DNA of 13,726 nt from Desulfobacca acetoxidans (GTDB taxonomy: Bacteria; Desulfobacterota; Desulfobaccia; Desulfobaccales; 0-14-0-80-60-11). The position numbers and the translations under genes were made by a program. The DNA lies in contig DZCR01000085.1 of the NCBI GenBank assembly GCA_022736495.1, positions 1 through 13,726 on the forward strand. The letters run 5' to 3'. The notes below the pieces were generated by a model that worked only from the letters and a program-made list of their open reading frames with translations, ran no database searches and had not been told where the DNA came from. Shown here one piece after another: positions 1-8,474 of this stretch. Each line of letters begins with the position of its first letter. Position 1 is the stretch's first letter.

Positions 1-82
1 TTTTCAATAAATCAACCCTAAAAAGACTTTTGCAAGAGGCTCAGATGTATGATGAACGCTAAAGCTTAACCAGAATTGATCC

Positions 83-1032
83 TTAATAGTTCATGATCAC
101 AGTGAAAATCGGGGTGTAGCTATAGAAAGAATTTTTTCCGACCAGGTCGATGGCTATGCCTAAGGCCGCGGACCACCTGGGACTGATGATATATTCGATC
201 CCGGGCAGGACCCCCACCTCATGAGAGATGGGCTGCCCGGAATGCCGGAACAGGGGACCCACGCTCCAGGAGCTGTAGCATTCCAACAGGGCCACCCAGC
301 GCGGGCTTAAGACCCATTCCATTGCCAGATTTCCCGTGATCAGGTCCCGGCCATTTACCGCTAACAGGAGCGGGGAGGATTGTTGATTGGCGGGAGCGCT
401 CGGGTCGCCAGCAGGAAAGCTGTACCACAGGTTGACATAAAGATGGACAGGCCCCACCCATTTGGCCAGATTGATGCCGGGGGTGTAGACAAAAGTGCCG
501 CCCCCCAGGGCATCGGTGCCCAATCTGGCGGGATTGAGGCGGTAAAAATGGCCGGTGGGAAAATTCACGCTGAATAATGCGGTAACCGTGGGCCGCCAGG
601 CGGTCTCCTCGAGGAGCTGGTATTTGGCCGTGAGGTAGAGATCGCCAAGGCCCGTGAAACTGGCTGCACGGCTGCCGCCTGATTCGGGCGCTTCCACCTG
701 GCTGGCCCAATTTTGGAACATGACGGCCATGAGGTTCACCTGGACATTGGGAAACAGGCCGTAGGTGAGCTTAACCGGGATTTCCAGGGAGCAAAAATTG
801 CCTCCGCCGTTCTCCCGGTGCCAATTAGTCGAGAAATTCCCGCCACGAAGCCGAGGCTCCAGTAAGGCTGGAGGCGCAACTGGCCCAGGGGAGCCGGGAC
901 CGCAGTGTCACTGATGATGGGGCCGATGGTAGCGGGATGCTGTGGGGGCGTGCCGGCAGCCGTGGCCACCCGGAATCCGGGCAGGGCTGCCGTCCATATT
1001 CCCAGAAAGATGGTCAGGAGGATTCGAATCAA
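83..1032 (-). pseudogene. Frameshifted outer-membrane beta-barrel protein (MetA-pathway/phenol-degradation transporter-like)
   Basis: Two minus-strand frames join into one protein. The upstream part (1032 to about 840, TTG start) begins with a signal peptide: a basic start (IRI), a hydrophobic run and an Ala-rich cleavage region near residue 25. It then reads into QPYWSLGFVAG. The reading frame then breaks at about 838-843. Moving to the neighbouring frame there continues as NFSTNWHRENGGG and runs without a stop into the frame ending at 83, with repeated amphipathic strands, GDLYLTAKY, a PTGHF motif and an aromatic C-terminus (IMNY). This pattern resembles the 'putative MetA-pathway of phenol degradation' outer-membrane family. 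The joined product is about 315 residues, usual for that family. One missing base in the GC run would explain the break, so it is either a recent pseudogene or a sequencing error. No ATG start is available because an in-frame TGA lies just upstream. The substrate is unknown. Confidence 0.6.
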
Positions 1033-1340
1033 AATGGGGGCTTCATTTGATCATGATGGGCCATTATAACAAATTAACGGCGAACGAAGGGAAAAAGTGG
1101 GTTTTCCCCGCCTGGCGAAAGGCCGAGCCGGGCAGATTTTCCCCCGGGTTCCCTGTCTGGAGGAATGGTTGACATTTCCTGCTTGATTTTCTGACAAAAG
1201 TCCTGGTACATTGAGAGAACTTTCACAGGCTTGCTGGACTCATGGAATAAGAGCCCCAGACACCTTTGGCTGGCTGAACCCTAAAGGCTTCAGTAAATAT
1301 GGTTCAAAACCGAACCTAAAGAATGGAGGATCAGGGGACT
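1033..1340. other. Gap between the divergent outer-membrane gene and the fdh operon
   Basis: This stretch holds no convincing gene. It must contain the start signals for fdhA on the plus strand and for the broken outer-membrane gene on the minus strand. A TTGACA box lies at 1169-1174, but no good -10 sequence stands 16-18 bases after it, and I found no clear sigma54-type site. The open frame at 1211-1450 overlaps fdhA in another frame and has no family features. Confidence 0.4.
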
Positions 1341-4034
1341 ATGCCTCCGTCAACTCTGACGATCAACGGCGAGACACTCACCTTCGAACCAGGGCAGACT
1401 ATTCTGACCGTCGCCCGGGGTGCCGGCATCTCGGTACCGACTTTATGTGATTATAAAGACACTACGCCCACCGGCTCCTGCCGGGTCTGCGTGGTGGAGG
1501 TGGAAGGGGCCCGGACCCTGCTCCCGGCCTGCGCCACCCAGGCGGCTCCGGGGATGGTGGTCCAGACTGAATCCCCCCGGGTGGTGGCGGCTCGCAGGAC
1601 GGTCATCGAGCTCTTATTGGCTTCCGGCAACCACAACTGTCTGGTGTGCGAAGCCAACGGCGAGTGCGAGCTCCAGGCCCTGGCCTATCGCTACCAGGTG
1701 CCGACTCCCGCTTTCGCCAATCCGCCAGACACCCCGTACTATTATGAAGATAATAACAGTATGATCGTGCGGGATTTTTCCAAGTGCGTCATGTGCGGTC
1801 GGTGCGTCCGGGCCTGTAATGAGCGCCAAGTCAATCAGGCCATCGCCATCGGTTACCGGGGAGCCCATAACAAGATTGTTACCCGTGGCGATTATTCCTA
1901 CTTCGACTCGGATTGCGTCTTTTGCGGGGAATGTGTCCAAGCCTGCCCGGTGGGCGCCCTCCTGGACAAGAATGCCCGGGGCAAAGGACGTCCCTGGGAG
2001 CGTGCCCAGGTGCGCACCACCTGCCCCTACTGCGGGGTCGGCTGTCAGATGGACGTACATGTCAAAGACAACCGGATTGTGAAAATTACCGGGGCCGATG
2101 CCATTCCCAACAACGGGAAGCTCTGTGTGAAAGGGCGGTTCGGTTGGGGCTTTGTGGAGCATCCCGACCGCTTGAAAACTCCCCTGATCAAAGCAAATGG
2201 TACGTTTCGGGAAGCCTCCTGGGACGAGGCTTTGGACCTGGTAGCCTCCCGCCTGAAAGAAATTAAAGATAAAGAGGGTCCCGAGAAAATCGGAGGTTGG
2301 ACCTCAGCCCGGGTGACCAATGAAGAAAACTACCTGATGCAGAAATTTATGCGCGCGGTGATCGGCACCAATAACGTGGATCACTGCGCCCGTCTCTGAC
2401 ATAGCTCCACAGTGGCCGGTCTGGCCGCTTCCTTCGGCTCCGGTGCAATGACCAATTCCATCGCCGAGCTGGAGAATACCGATTGCATCCTGGTGATAGG
2501 CTCCAACACCACGGAAACCCATCCCGTCACCTCTACCTTTATCAAGCGGGCGGTGCGCCTGAACAATAAGACCCTCATCGTTATCGACCCGCGTCGCCTC
2601 GACCTGGTAAAGCACGCAGCTCTGTGGCTGCGGCAGCGTCCCGGCACCGACATTGCGGTAATTAACGGCATCATGAACCTGATTATCCAGGAGAACCTGC
2701 ACGACCAGGCTTATATCGCCGAGCGCACGGAAAACTTCGAGGCCCTCAAAGAAACGGTGGCCAAATATACCCCGGAATATGTGGAGCAGATCAGCGGGGT
2801 ACCCGCCGCAGACCTGCGCCGCGCCGCCCGCCTTTACGGCTCGGCCAAGGCGGCCTCCATCGTCTATGCCATGGGCATCACCCAGCATACCGTCGGCACC
2901 GATAACGTCAAATCCCTGGCCAACCTGGCGATGCTCTGCGGCAATGTCGGGATCGAGGGGGGCGGGGTCAATCCTCTCCGGGGCCAGAACAACGTTCAGG
3001 GAGCCTGCGACATGGGGGGCCTGCCCAACGTCTTTTCGGGCTATCAGGCGGTTACCGACGCCAACGCCCGGGCCAAGATGGAGGCGGCCTGGGGGGTCAA
3101 GAACCTGCCGGATTGGGTCGGCATGACCATGACCGGCATGGTGCCGGTCATCCCCGAGGGCAAAATCAAGGCCCTGTATATTGTCGGGGAGAATCCGGTG
3201 GTTTCCGATCCGGATTCCGACCACCTGGTCAAGGCTTTCCAAAAGCTGGATTTTCTGCTGGTGCAAGACATCTTCCTGACGGAAACCGCCAGGTTGGCCG
3301 ACGTGGTCTTGCCCGCCACCACCTTTGCGGAAAAAGATGGCACCTTTTCCAATACCGAGCGGCGGGTGGCCCGGGTACGCCAGGTGATTCCGGCCGTTGG
3401 GGATTCCCGGCCCGATTGGCAGATTATTGCGGAGATTTCCCGGCGCCTGGGGTACCCCATGGACTATGCCGATCCTGAAGCCATCTTCGAGGAGATTCGA
3501 ACAGTTACTCCTTCCTATGCCGGCATCACTTATGCCCGGATGGAAACCGAGGGCGGCCTGCAATGGCCCTGCCCCACCACGGAGCACCCTGGCACTGTCT
3601 ATCTCCACAAGGGCCAGTTTGCCCGGGGCAAGGGAGCATTCTTTGCCATTGACCATCGAGATCCGGCGGAGATGCCCGATGCCGAGTACCCTCTGATTTT
3701 GACCACCGGGAGAGTGCTTTACCAGTACCACACCGGCACCATGAGCCGCCGGGCCTCGGGTTTGGAAGAAAAGGCCCCGGAATGCCGGGTGGAAATTGCC
3801 GCCGGTGACGCCATAGACTTCGGCATAGGGGATGGCGATTCCGTGCGGCTCAAGACCCGCCGGGGCCAAATCGTCGTGCGGGCCCAGGTGTCGCCCAAGG
3901 CTGTTTCGGGAACCATCTTTATTCCCTTCCACTTTTTTGAGGCGTCAGCCAACAAGTTGACCATCGCCGCTTTGGACCCGGTGGCCAAGATCCCGGAATT
4001 TAAAGTCTGTGCTGTGAATATCGAAAAGGTTTGA
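1341..4034 (+). CDS. fdhA: NAD-dependent formate dehydrogenase, catalytic subunit (selenoprotein)
   Basis: Catalytic subunit of a soluble molybdenum/tungsten formate dehydrogenase, oxidising formate to CO2 or the reverse; 897 residues when the UGA at 2397-2399 is read as selenocysteine 353. Domains in order: plant-type [2Fe-2S] domain (Cys36, 47, 50, 64); NuoG-like His/Cys cluster (His98, Cys100, 103, 109); two [4Fe-4S] ferredoxin motifs (Cys149/152/155/159 and Cys192/195/198/202); the molybdopterin domain with its own [4Fe-4S] cluster (Cys228, 231, 235, 262); then CARL-Sec-H, and an RGQNNVQGACDMG motif with Arg547. Sec353, His354 and Arg547 match the Sec140/His141/Arg333 trio of E. coli FdhF. 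A dinucleotide-binding domain runs from about 785 to the end. I chose the ATG at 1341 because GGAGG at 1325-1329 is well placed; an in-frame ATG at 1323 overlaps that site. The NuoG-like front end and the fdhB partner 13 bases downstream indicate an NAD-linked enzyme of the Moorella FdhAB or Fds type. Gene-finders may split it at the UGA. Confidence 0.93.
2397..2428 (+). promoter_or_regulatory. Selenocysteine UGA codon and bacterial SECIS hairpin
   Basis: TGA at 2397-2399 is followed in frame by HSSTVAGL, the expected continuation of formate dehydrogenase. A hairpin is formed by GTGGCC (2412-2417) and GGCCGC (2423-2428), six pairs including one G-U, with loop GGTCT at 2418-2422. The loop begins exactly 18 bases after the UGA, as I recall for E. 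coli fdhF, whose SECIS loop also carries GGUCU, the part recognised by SelB. Structure and spacing are seen in the sequence; the SelB role is family knowledge. Confidence 0.9.
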
Positions 4035-4047
4035 CCTGGAGGCCCCT

Positions 4048-5898
4048 ATGACAACCAAACTTGGACCCTGCGTCATTGATCCGACCGCCCAAGTCGATCC
4101 GGAAATTTGCGATCGGCTGGAGACCATTATTGCTTCCCATCAGGATACCCCCGGGGCCCTGCTCCCGGTGCTCCAGGAAGCCCAAAACCTCCAGGGTTAT
4201 CTGCCTGTGCCCATGCAAAACCACATCGCCGCCCGCCTCAAGGTCCCCGGCAGCGACATCTTCGGGACCATGAGTTTCTATTCCATGTTTACCTGGAAGC
4301 CCAAGGGGAAATACGTCGTCAGGATGTGCCAATCCCCACCGTGCCACATCAATGGGTCTGATAATATGCTTCAGGCCTTGCAGGAGGAACTGGGGGTGAC
4401 GGCCGGTCAAACCACCGCGGACGGCTTTTTCACGTTGGAGTTGTCAGCCTGCCTAGGGGTCTGTGAAGTGGCCCCGGCCATGCAGATCAACGAGGTGGTC
4501 CACGGCAACCTGACTCGGGACAAGATCAAACAGATCTTAGCCGACTACCGGGCGGGCAAGGCTGCGGATTACCGAAAATTGCCATACTCCACCAATGATT
4601 ATCGCAGTTACAAGCCCGGTCCCGGCGAGCCGGTGCTCATGGATAACGTGGGGCTCATCGATCCCATGGAGATCCAACCTTATCTGAATCGGGGCGGCTA
4701 CGAGGCCCTGAAGAAGGCCGTAACCACCATGACCCCGGAAGGGGTCGTCGAAGAGGTCAAGACCTCGGGCATCCGGGGCCGAGGCGGCGCGGGGTTCCCT
4801 GCGGGCCTGAAATGGTCTTTTACGCGACCCCTGACGGTAACTCCCAAGTATATTGTCTGCAATGCCGACGAAGGGGAGCCGGGCACTATTAAAGACCGCT
4901 ATCTCATGGAGGGCGACCCCCATAAGGTCCTGGAGGGCATGGCCATTGCCGGCTACGCCGTGGGGGCCAGCCGGGGCTATATCTATTGCCGGGGGGAATA
5001 CTATCTGTCTCAATATCGCCTGCAGCGTGCCATTGAGCAGGCCACGGCGAAGGGGTTCCTGGGAGGAAAGCTCTTCGGCACCGATTTTTCTTTTCATATA
5101 GAGGTGCGGTCCGGGTTCGGCTGTTACATCTGCGGGGAAGAAACCGCTCTCATCGAATCCGTGGAAGGCAACCGGGGTTATCCCCGGCTAAAGCCCCCCT
5201 TCCCCGGCGTGGCGGGTCTGTGGGGCAAACCCACCGTGGTGAACAACGTTGAGACTCTGGCCAGCGTGCCCGCGATCATTAAACGGGGTGGCGCCTGGTA
5301 TAAGGGCCTGGGCACCCCGGACACCTCGGGCACCAAGATTTATCAGATCATTGGCCATGTGCAAACCCCCCAGATCGTAGAAGCCCCGGTGGGAATGACC
5401 CTGCGGGAGCTGATCGATACCTATGGTGGCGGCTTGCGGCCCGGACGCAGCTTCAAGATGTGCCAGACTGGCGGCGCCTCCGCAGGTCTGGTGACGGCCG
5501 AGCATCTGGATGTACCCATGGACTACGGCTCCCTGTCCAAAGCCGGCGGCGCGCTGGGCTCCGGCACCATGCTGGTGATGGACGATTCCACCTGCGTGGT
5601 GGATTTCCTGCGATCGGTGGCCGTATTCTTCGAGCATGAATCCTGCGGCCAGTGCACCCCGTGCCGGGAAGGCACGCCCCGCCTGCTCCAGACCCTCACC
5701 CGCATCAGTGGGGGCCAGGGCAAGGATGGGGATCTGCCCTTTCTGGAGCGGCTGGCGGCTAGCCTGTTGGATGCTTCGTTCTGTCCTCTGGGGCAATCCG
5801 CCGGGGTGCCGTTGATGAGCGCCCTCAAGAACTTCCGTCCGGAAATCGAGGCACATATCCGGGAGAAAAAATGCCGGGCGGGGGTCTGCCGGATGTAG
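4048..5898 (+). CDS. fdhB: NAD-dependent formate dehydrogenase, NuoE-NuoF fusion subunit
   Basis: Diaphorase subunit passing electrons between FdhA and NAD(H), cytoplasmic, 616 residues. Residues 1-160 are a NuoE-like thioredoxin-fold [2Fe-2S] domain with Cys94, Cys99, Cys135 and Cys139. Residues from about 190 are NuoF-like: the glycine-rich FMN/NADH segment GRGGAGFPAGLKW (from 244), NADEGEPGT, CGEETALIESVEG, and the [4Fe-4S] motif SCGQCTPC (Cys533, 536, 539) with a fourth ligand at Cys579. The protein ends shortly after, so it lacks the extra C-terminal ferredoxin domain of HndC/HydB-type subunits. Start ATG at 4048 has GGAGG at 4038-4042, and the gene follows fdhA by 13 bases, so the two are surely co-transcribed. 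Fused NuoE-NuoF subunits are known from methylotroph Fdh1-type enzymes. The N-terminal residues before the NuoE core look complete. Confidence 0.92.
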   Translation: MTTKLGPCVIDPTAQVDPEICDRLETIIASHQDTPGALLPVLQEAQNLQGYLPVPMQNHIAARLKVPGSDIFGTMSFYSMFTWKPKGKYVVRMCQSPPCHINGSDNMLQALQEELGVTAGQTTADGFFTLELSACLGVCEVAPAMQINEVVHGNLTRDKIKQILADYRAGKAADYRKLPYSTNDYRSYKPGPGEPVLMDNVGLIDPMEIQPYLNRGGYEALKKAVTTMTPEGVVEEVKTSGIRGRGGAGFPAGLKWSFTRPLTVTPKYIVCNADEGEPGTIKDRYLMEGDPHKVLEGMAIAGYAVGASRGYIYCRGEYYLSQYRLQRAIEQATAKGFLGGKLFGTDFSFHIEVRSGFGCYICGEETALIESVEGNRGYPRLKPPFPGVAGLWGKPTVVNNVETLASVPAIIKRGGAWYKGLGTPDTSGTKIYQIIGHVQTPQIVEAPVGMTLRELIDTYGGGLRPGRSFKMCQTGGASAGLVTAEHLDVPMDYGSLSKAGGALGSGTMLVMDDSTCVVDFLRSVAVFFEHESCGQCTPCREGTPRLLQTLTRISGGQGKDGDLPFLERLAASLLDASFCPLGQSAGVPLMSALKNFRPEIEAHIREKKCRAGVCRM

Positions 5899-5954
5899 CG
5901 CCAAGTACCTGCAACCAGTCCAGCGGCCACTGAGCCGGCCACAAATGAAAGAAG

Positions 5955-5993
5955 AAAAAAGCTTCTGCCTCCAGCCCCCCTGGAGGCTTTTTT
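5955..5993 (+). terminator. Rho-independent terminator after the fdh operon
   Basis: Perfect 8-pair stem GCCTCCAG (5967-5974) and CTGGAGGC (5980-5987), loop of five C, then six T (5988-5993). A run of A before the stem (5955-5960) could pair with the T run, so it may work in both directions. It lies 57 bases after the fdhB stop codon. Confidence 0.9.
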
Positions 5994-6199
5994 CACCTTG
6001 ACAAATCACAGAGGGATAATTAGGTTTTCAATAATTATTCTTTGTTAATAATAATTAGGCTATATTATTGAAAAATTTGCCGATAGTGGATTGTCGAAAT
6101 ATGGCTAATCCACAAACCTGTTTAGATGAGATGCTCGTCCGGCTCAAAGGCAGGCCCGTCCCGATACGAGCCATAATCTCCTGGGAAAGTTATCGAACT
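5994..6199. other. AT-rich gap before the catalase gene
   Basis: The first part (about 6015-6075) is much richer in A and T than its surroundings, with the self-complementary AATAATTATT at 6030-6039 and the similar AATAATAATT at 6047-6056. This is reminiscent of a Fur/PerR-type operator before a peroxide-defence gene but fits the PerR consensus poorly. The 71-codon frame 6068-6283 is not convincing: TTG start, no ribosome-binding site, and it overlaps the catalase start. Confidence 0.3.
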
Positions 6200-6228
6200 T
6201 TGACCGCAAACGCGCCGGGGGTTATTTT
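6200..6228 (+). promoter_or_regulatory. Candidate sigma70 promoter of the catalase gene
   Basis: TTGACC (6200-6205, 5 of 6 to consensus), 17-base spacer, TATTTT (6223-6228, 4 of 6). Transcription would begin near 6235, leaving a leader of about 28 bases before the ATG at 6264, with AAAGGAG at 6249-6255. Confidence 0.5.
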
Positions 6229-6263
6229 GAGGTCACCGAACACCGTACAAAGGAGATTTTACC

Positions 6264-7718
6264 ATGCAAGACGACGACCGTAAATTTACAACAACCGATG
6301 CCGGGATCCCCGTATCCAGCGACGAGTACTCGCTCACCGTGGGACCCGATGGACCCATCCTACTGCAGGATCACTACCTCATCGAGCAGATGGCCAACTT
6401 TAACCGGGAGCGGATTCCTGAACGCCAACCACACGCCAAGGGTTCCGGGGCCTTCGGATACTTCGAGGTGACCAAAGATGTCAGCGCATATACCAAGGCT
6501 GCAGTGTTCCAGCCGGGCATCAAGACGGACACGTTGATCCGGTTCTCCACGGTAGCCGGCGAGCGTGGCAGCCCTGACACCTGGCGTGACCCACGCGGCT
6601 TCGCGTTGAGGTTCTACACCAGCGAGGGCAACTACGACATGGTCGGGAACAACACCCCGGTTTTTTTCATGCGTGACCCCATGAAGTTCCAGCATTTCAT
6701 CCGCTCCCAGAAGCGCCGTGCGGATAACGGCCTGCGCGACAACGACATGCAGTGGGATTTCTGGACCCTGTCGCCCGAATCGGCCCACCAAGTCACCTGG
6801 CTGATGGGTGACCGCGGGATCCCGAAGACCTGGCGGAACATGAACGGCTACTCGAGCCATGCCTATATGTGGGTCAACACCAAAGGCGAGCGCTTCTGGG
6901 TGAAGTACCACTTCAAGACTAATCAGGGTATCGATTTTCTCACCCAGGAGGAAGCCGACCGCATCGCCGGCGAGGACGCTGATTACCACCGCCGCGACCT
7001 GTTCGAGGCAATCAAACGGGGTGACTACCCGAGCTGGACCCTGAAGATGCAGATCATGCCCTTCAAGGAGGGCGAAACCTACCGGTTCAACCCCTTCGAC
7101 CTGACCAAGGTGTGGCCACACAGTGATTACCCGCTGCACGAGGTCGGACGACTGACGCTGAACCGCAACCCCTCCGACTTTCACACCGAAATCGAGCAGG
7201 CGGCCTTTGAACCGAACAACCTCGTGCCGGGGATCGGCCCCAGCCCGGACAAGATGTTGCTCGCCCGCCTATTCTCCTACGCCGACGCCCATCGTGCCCG
7301 CCTGGGGGTCAACTACAAGCAGATACCGGTCAACCGGCCCAAAGTACCGGTGCATAGCTACAGTAAAGACGGGGTGATGCGGGTACAGAACGTGTCCGAC
7401 CCCGTGTACGCCCCGAATTCCAAGGGCGGCCCGCAGGCTGACGGTAAGCGCTATCCCCAGGTAGAGGTCTGGAATGCCAGCGGCGAATTCATCCGCGCCG
7501 CCTACACCTTGCGCCAGGATGACGACGACTTCGGCCAGCCGGGCACCTTGGTGCGCAAGGTCATGGACGATGCGCAGCGCGACCGGCTGGTGTCCAATGT
7601 CGTGGGACACCTTAAGAAAGGCGTGACCGAGCCCGTGCTGCAGCGGGCGTTCGAATACTGGCGCAACATCGATAAGGAGATCGGCGACCGCATCGCCAAA
7701 GGCGTGCAGGGCGGATAA
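6264..7718 (+). CDS. katA: Monofunctional haem catalase (small-subunit, clade 3 type)
   Basis: Converts two H2O2 to water and oxygen; 484 residues, the usual size for small-subunit catalases. The active-site signature [20 protein letters not shown] places the catalytic histidine at His57; Asn130 lies in GNNTPVFF; the haem-ligand signature [14 protein letters not shown] gives the proximal tyrosine Tyr339. No C-terminal flavodoxin-like extension of the large type is present. The start is fixed by AAAGGAG eight bases upstream. It stands alone between two unrelated transcription units. Base and codon use look somewhat different from the fdh operon (many CAC/GAC/AAC codons), and catalase genes move between species often, so acquisition by transfer is possible but not shown. 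It has no signal peptide and is probably cytoplasmic. Confidence 0.95.
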   Translation: MQDDDRKFTTTDAGIPVSSDEYSLTVGPDGPILLQDHYLIEQMANFNRERIPERQPHAKGSGAFGYFEVTKDVSAYTKAAVFQPGIKTDTLIRFSTVAGERGSPDTWRDPRGFALRFYTSEGNYDMVGNNTPVFFMRDPMKFQHFIRSQKRRADNGLRDNDMQWDFWTLSPESAHQVTWLMGDRGIPKTWRNMNGYSSHAYMWVNTKGERFWVKYHFKTNQGIDFLTQEEADRIAGEDADYHRRDLFEAIKRGDYPSWTLKMQIMPFKEGETYRFNPFDLTKVWPHSDYPLHEVGRLTLNRNPSDFHTEIEQAAFEPNNLVPGIGPSPDKMLLARLFSYADAHRARLGVNYKQIPVNRPKVPVHSYSKDGVMRVQNVSDPVYAPNSKGGPQADGKRYPQVEVWNASGEFIRAAYTLRQDDDDFGQPGTLVRKVMDDAQRDRLVSNVVGHLKKGVTEPVLQRAFEYWRNIDKEIGDRIAKGVQGG

Positions 7719-7835
7719 TCGATCCGAAGCCCACGCGAGCCCGCCCTGGATGTGGCGCTGGTGGAGCGCCTGGCCTGGATGTCCCAAGCCGGGGGCCTTG
7801 CCTTGAGGGGCCGCAATGCTTATAAGAATGGGTGA
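7719..7835 (+). other. Open 38-codon stretch after katA, possible gene remnant
   Basis: In frame after the katA stop the sequence stays open for 38 codons to TGA at 7833-7835. It reads in part PALDVALVERLAWMSQAGG, which looks protein-like rather than random. It has no start codon with a ribosome-binding site. It may be the end of a gene that was cut when katA was inserted, or chance. An 8-base inverted pair (CAGGGCGG 7707-7714, CCGCCCTG 7741-7748) spans the boundary but has no T run. Confidence 0.25.
7798..7826 (+). promoter_or_regulatory. Candidate promoter of the zinc-ribbon gene
   Basis: TTGCCT (7798-7803, 4 of 6), 17-base spacer, TATAAG (7821-7826, 5 of 6). The start of transcription would be near 7833, about 66 bases before the ATG at 7899. 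Confidence 0.4.
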
Positions 7836-7898
7836 GGGTGATAATGGGACCCGGCGGTCCGGGTTGGCCCACACTACATTGAGGGAAGCGGAGGGCAT

Positions 7899-8078
7899 AT
7901 GGCTAAAAAGAAGTTTATCGTGCATGCGGAATGTCCGGCGTGCGCCTGCGGGGATATCTCCTTTTTGGGGCCGGAGAAGCTGAAGGAGAAGTTTATCGGG
8001 GACGAAAAGGAGATCGATATCCTCTGCCCCATGTGCGGCACCAAGACCAAGGGCAAGGGGAAGGTTGTAGAAGAGTAG
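7899..8078 (+). CDS. Small zinc-ribbon-like protein, 59 residues
   Basis: Short gene missed by a 60-residue cut-off. It begins MAKKKFIVHAECPACACGDI and ends KGKVVEE. Five cysteines are seen: Cys12, Cys15 and Cys17 (CPACAC), and Cys43 and Cys46 (CPMCG), the paired knuckles of a zinc ribbon, with lysine-rich ends. The ATG has GGAGG five bases upstream (7890-7894), a candidate promoter at 7798-7826 and a strong terminator 50 bases after the stop, so it looks like a complete single-gene unit. I do not recognise the family. Binding to nucleic acid or a partner protein, or metal handling, are possible; nothing visible decides among these. Confidence 0.75.
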   Translation: MAKKKFIVHAECPACACGDISFLGPEKLKEKFIGDEKEIDILCPMCGTKTKGKGKVVEE

Positions 8079-8127
8079 CAAGTAGTGCCCAGTGGTTGGG
8101 GGTCAGAGGAAAAAGTGGATAAAAGAG

Positions 8128-8164
8128 GCCTGGGGATCGGCGGAGCGATTCCCGGCTTTTTTTT
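8128..8164 (+). terminator. Rho-independent terminator after the zinc-ribbon gene
   Basis: Stem of 11 pairs with one bulged T: GCC-T-GGGGATCG (8128-8139) against CGATTCCCGGC (8146-8156), loop GCGGAG, followed by eight T (8157-8164). A clear terminator for the 7899-8078 gene. Confidence 0.9.
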
Positions 8165-8474
8165 GTGTTTTTGTAGGGGAAAAAGATGGAAAAATGCAGG
8201 AAAAAAGGGGTGAAATTTCGGGGGGCAAGACAAACAAGACAGCAGGGTGGGGGACTGTGCCGGGGTCGTGCCAAGGTGTGGCCGGGGTAAACCCGGAGGG
8301 AAGCGGCGGTTTTGCGAGGGCAAGTCGTGGTATATCCGCAGGAAATCGGGGTCGGGGCGAAAGTGTGCCGGGACAGGGGCATGAGGCTGGTGCCATAAAG
8401 ATTTGGCTTTTGCAGCCCTCACCCCCTCGCCCCAGGGGAGAGAAGAATCAAGCAAGGAAATTCGGGCAATCACG
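8165..8474. other. Purine-rich gap without a gene
   Basis: The plus strand from about 8170 to 8400 is dominated by G and A with few T or C. No frame has family features or a credible start. A short repeat of the CCCTCACCCC type begins at 8419 (listed separately). Confidence 0.4.
8418..8447. repeat. CCCTCACCCC...GGGGAGAG short palindromic repeat, copy 1
   Basis: CCCTCACCCCCTCGCCCCAG followed by GGGAGAGAAG forms an imperfect inverted repeat of C-rich and G-rich halves. Similar elements occur at 9099-9146 and 12776-12812. Such short dispersed repeats between genes are common in many bacteria. Confidence 0.5.

Noticed and set aside
2397..2399. Nonsense mutation making fdhA a pseudogene
   Set aside because: The reading frame and family motifs continue without change, and a SECIS hairpin stands at the exact expected place.
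2304..3932. 542-codon open frame on the minus strand inside fdhA
   Set aside because: A GC-rich antisense shadow of a clearly coding gene; its translation has no family features.
5188..6009. 273-codon minus-strand frame over fdhB and its terminator
   Set aside because: Antisense to a certain gene and crosses a strong terminator.
6015..6075. PerR/Fur operator before katA
   Set aside because: Only a loose AT-rich palindrome; several mismatches to the known box and 125 bases or more before the candidate promoter.
6068..6283. 71-codon plus-strand frame before katA
   Set aside because: TTG start, no ribosome-binding site, covers the candidate katA promoter and overlaps the katA start; no recognisable motif.
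6360..8081. Long minus-strand frames over katA and the zinc-ribbon gene
   Set aside because: Antisense shadows of well-supported genes in GC-rich DNA.
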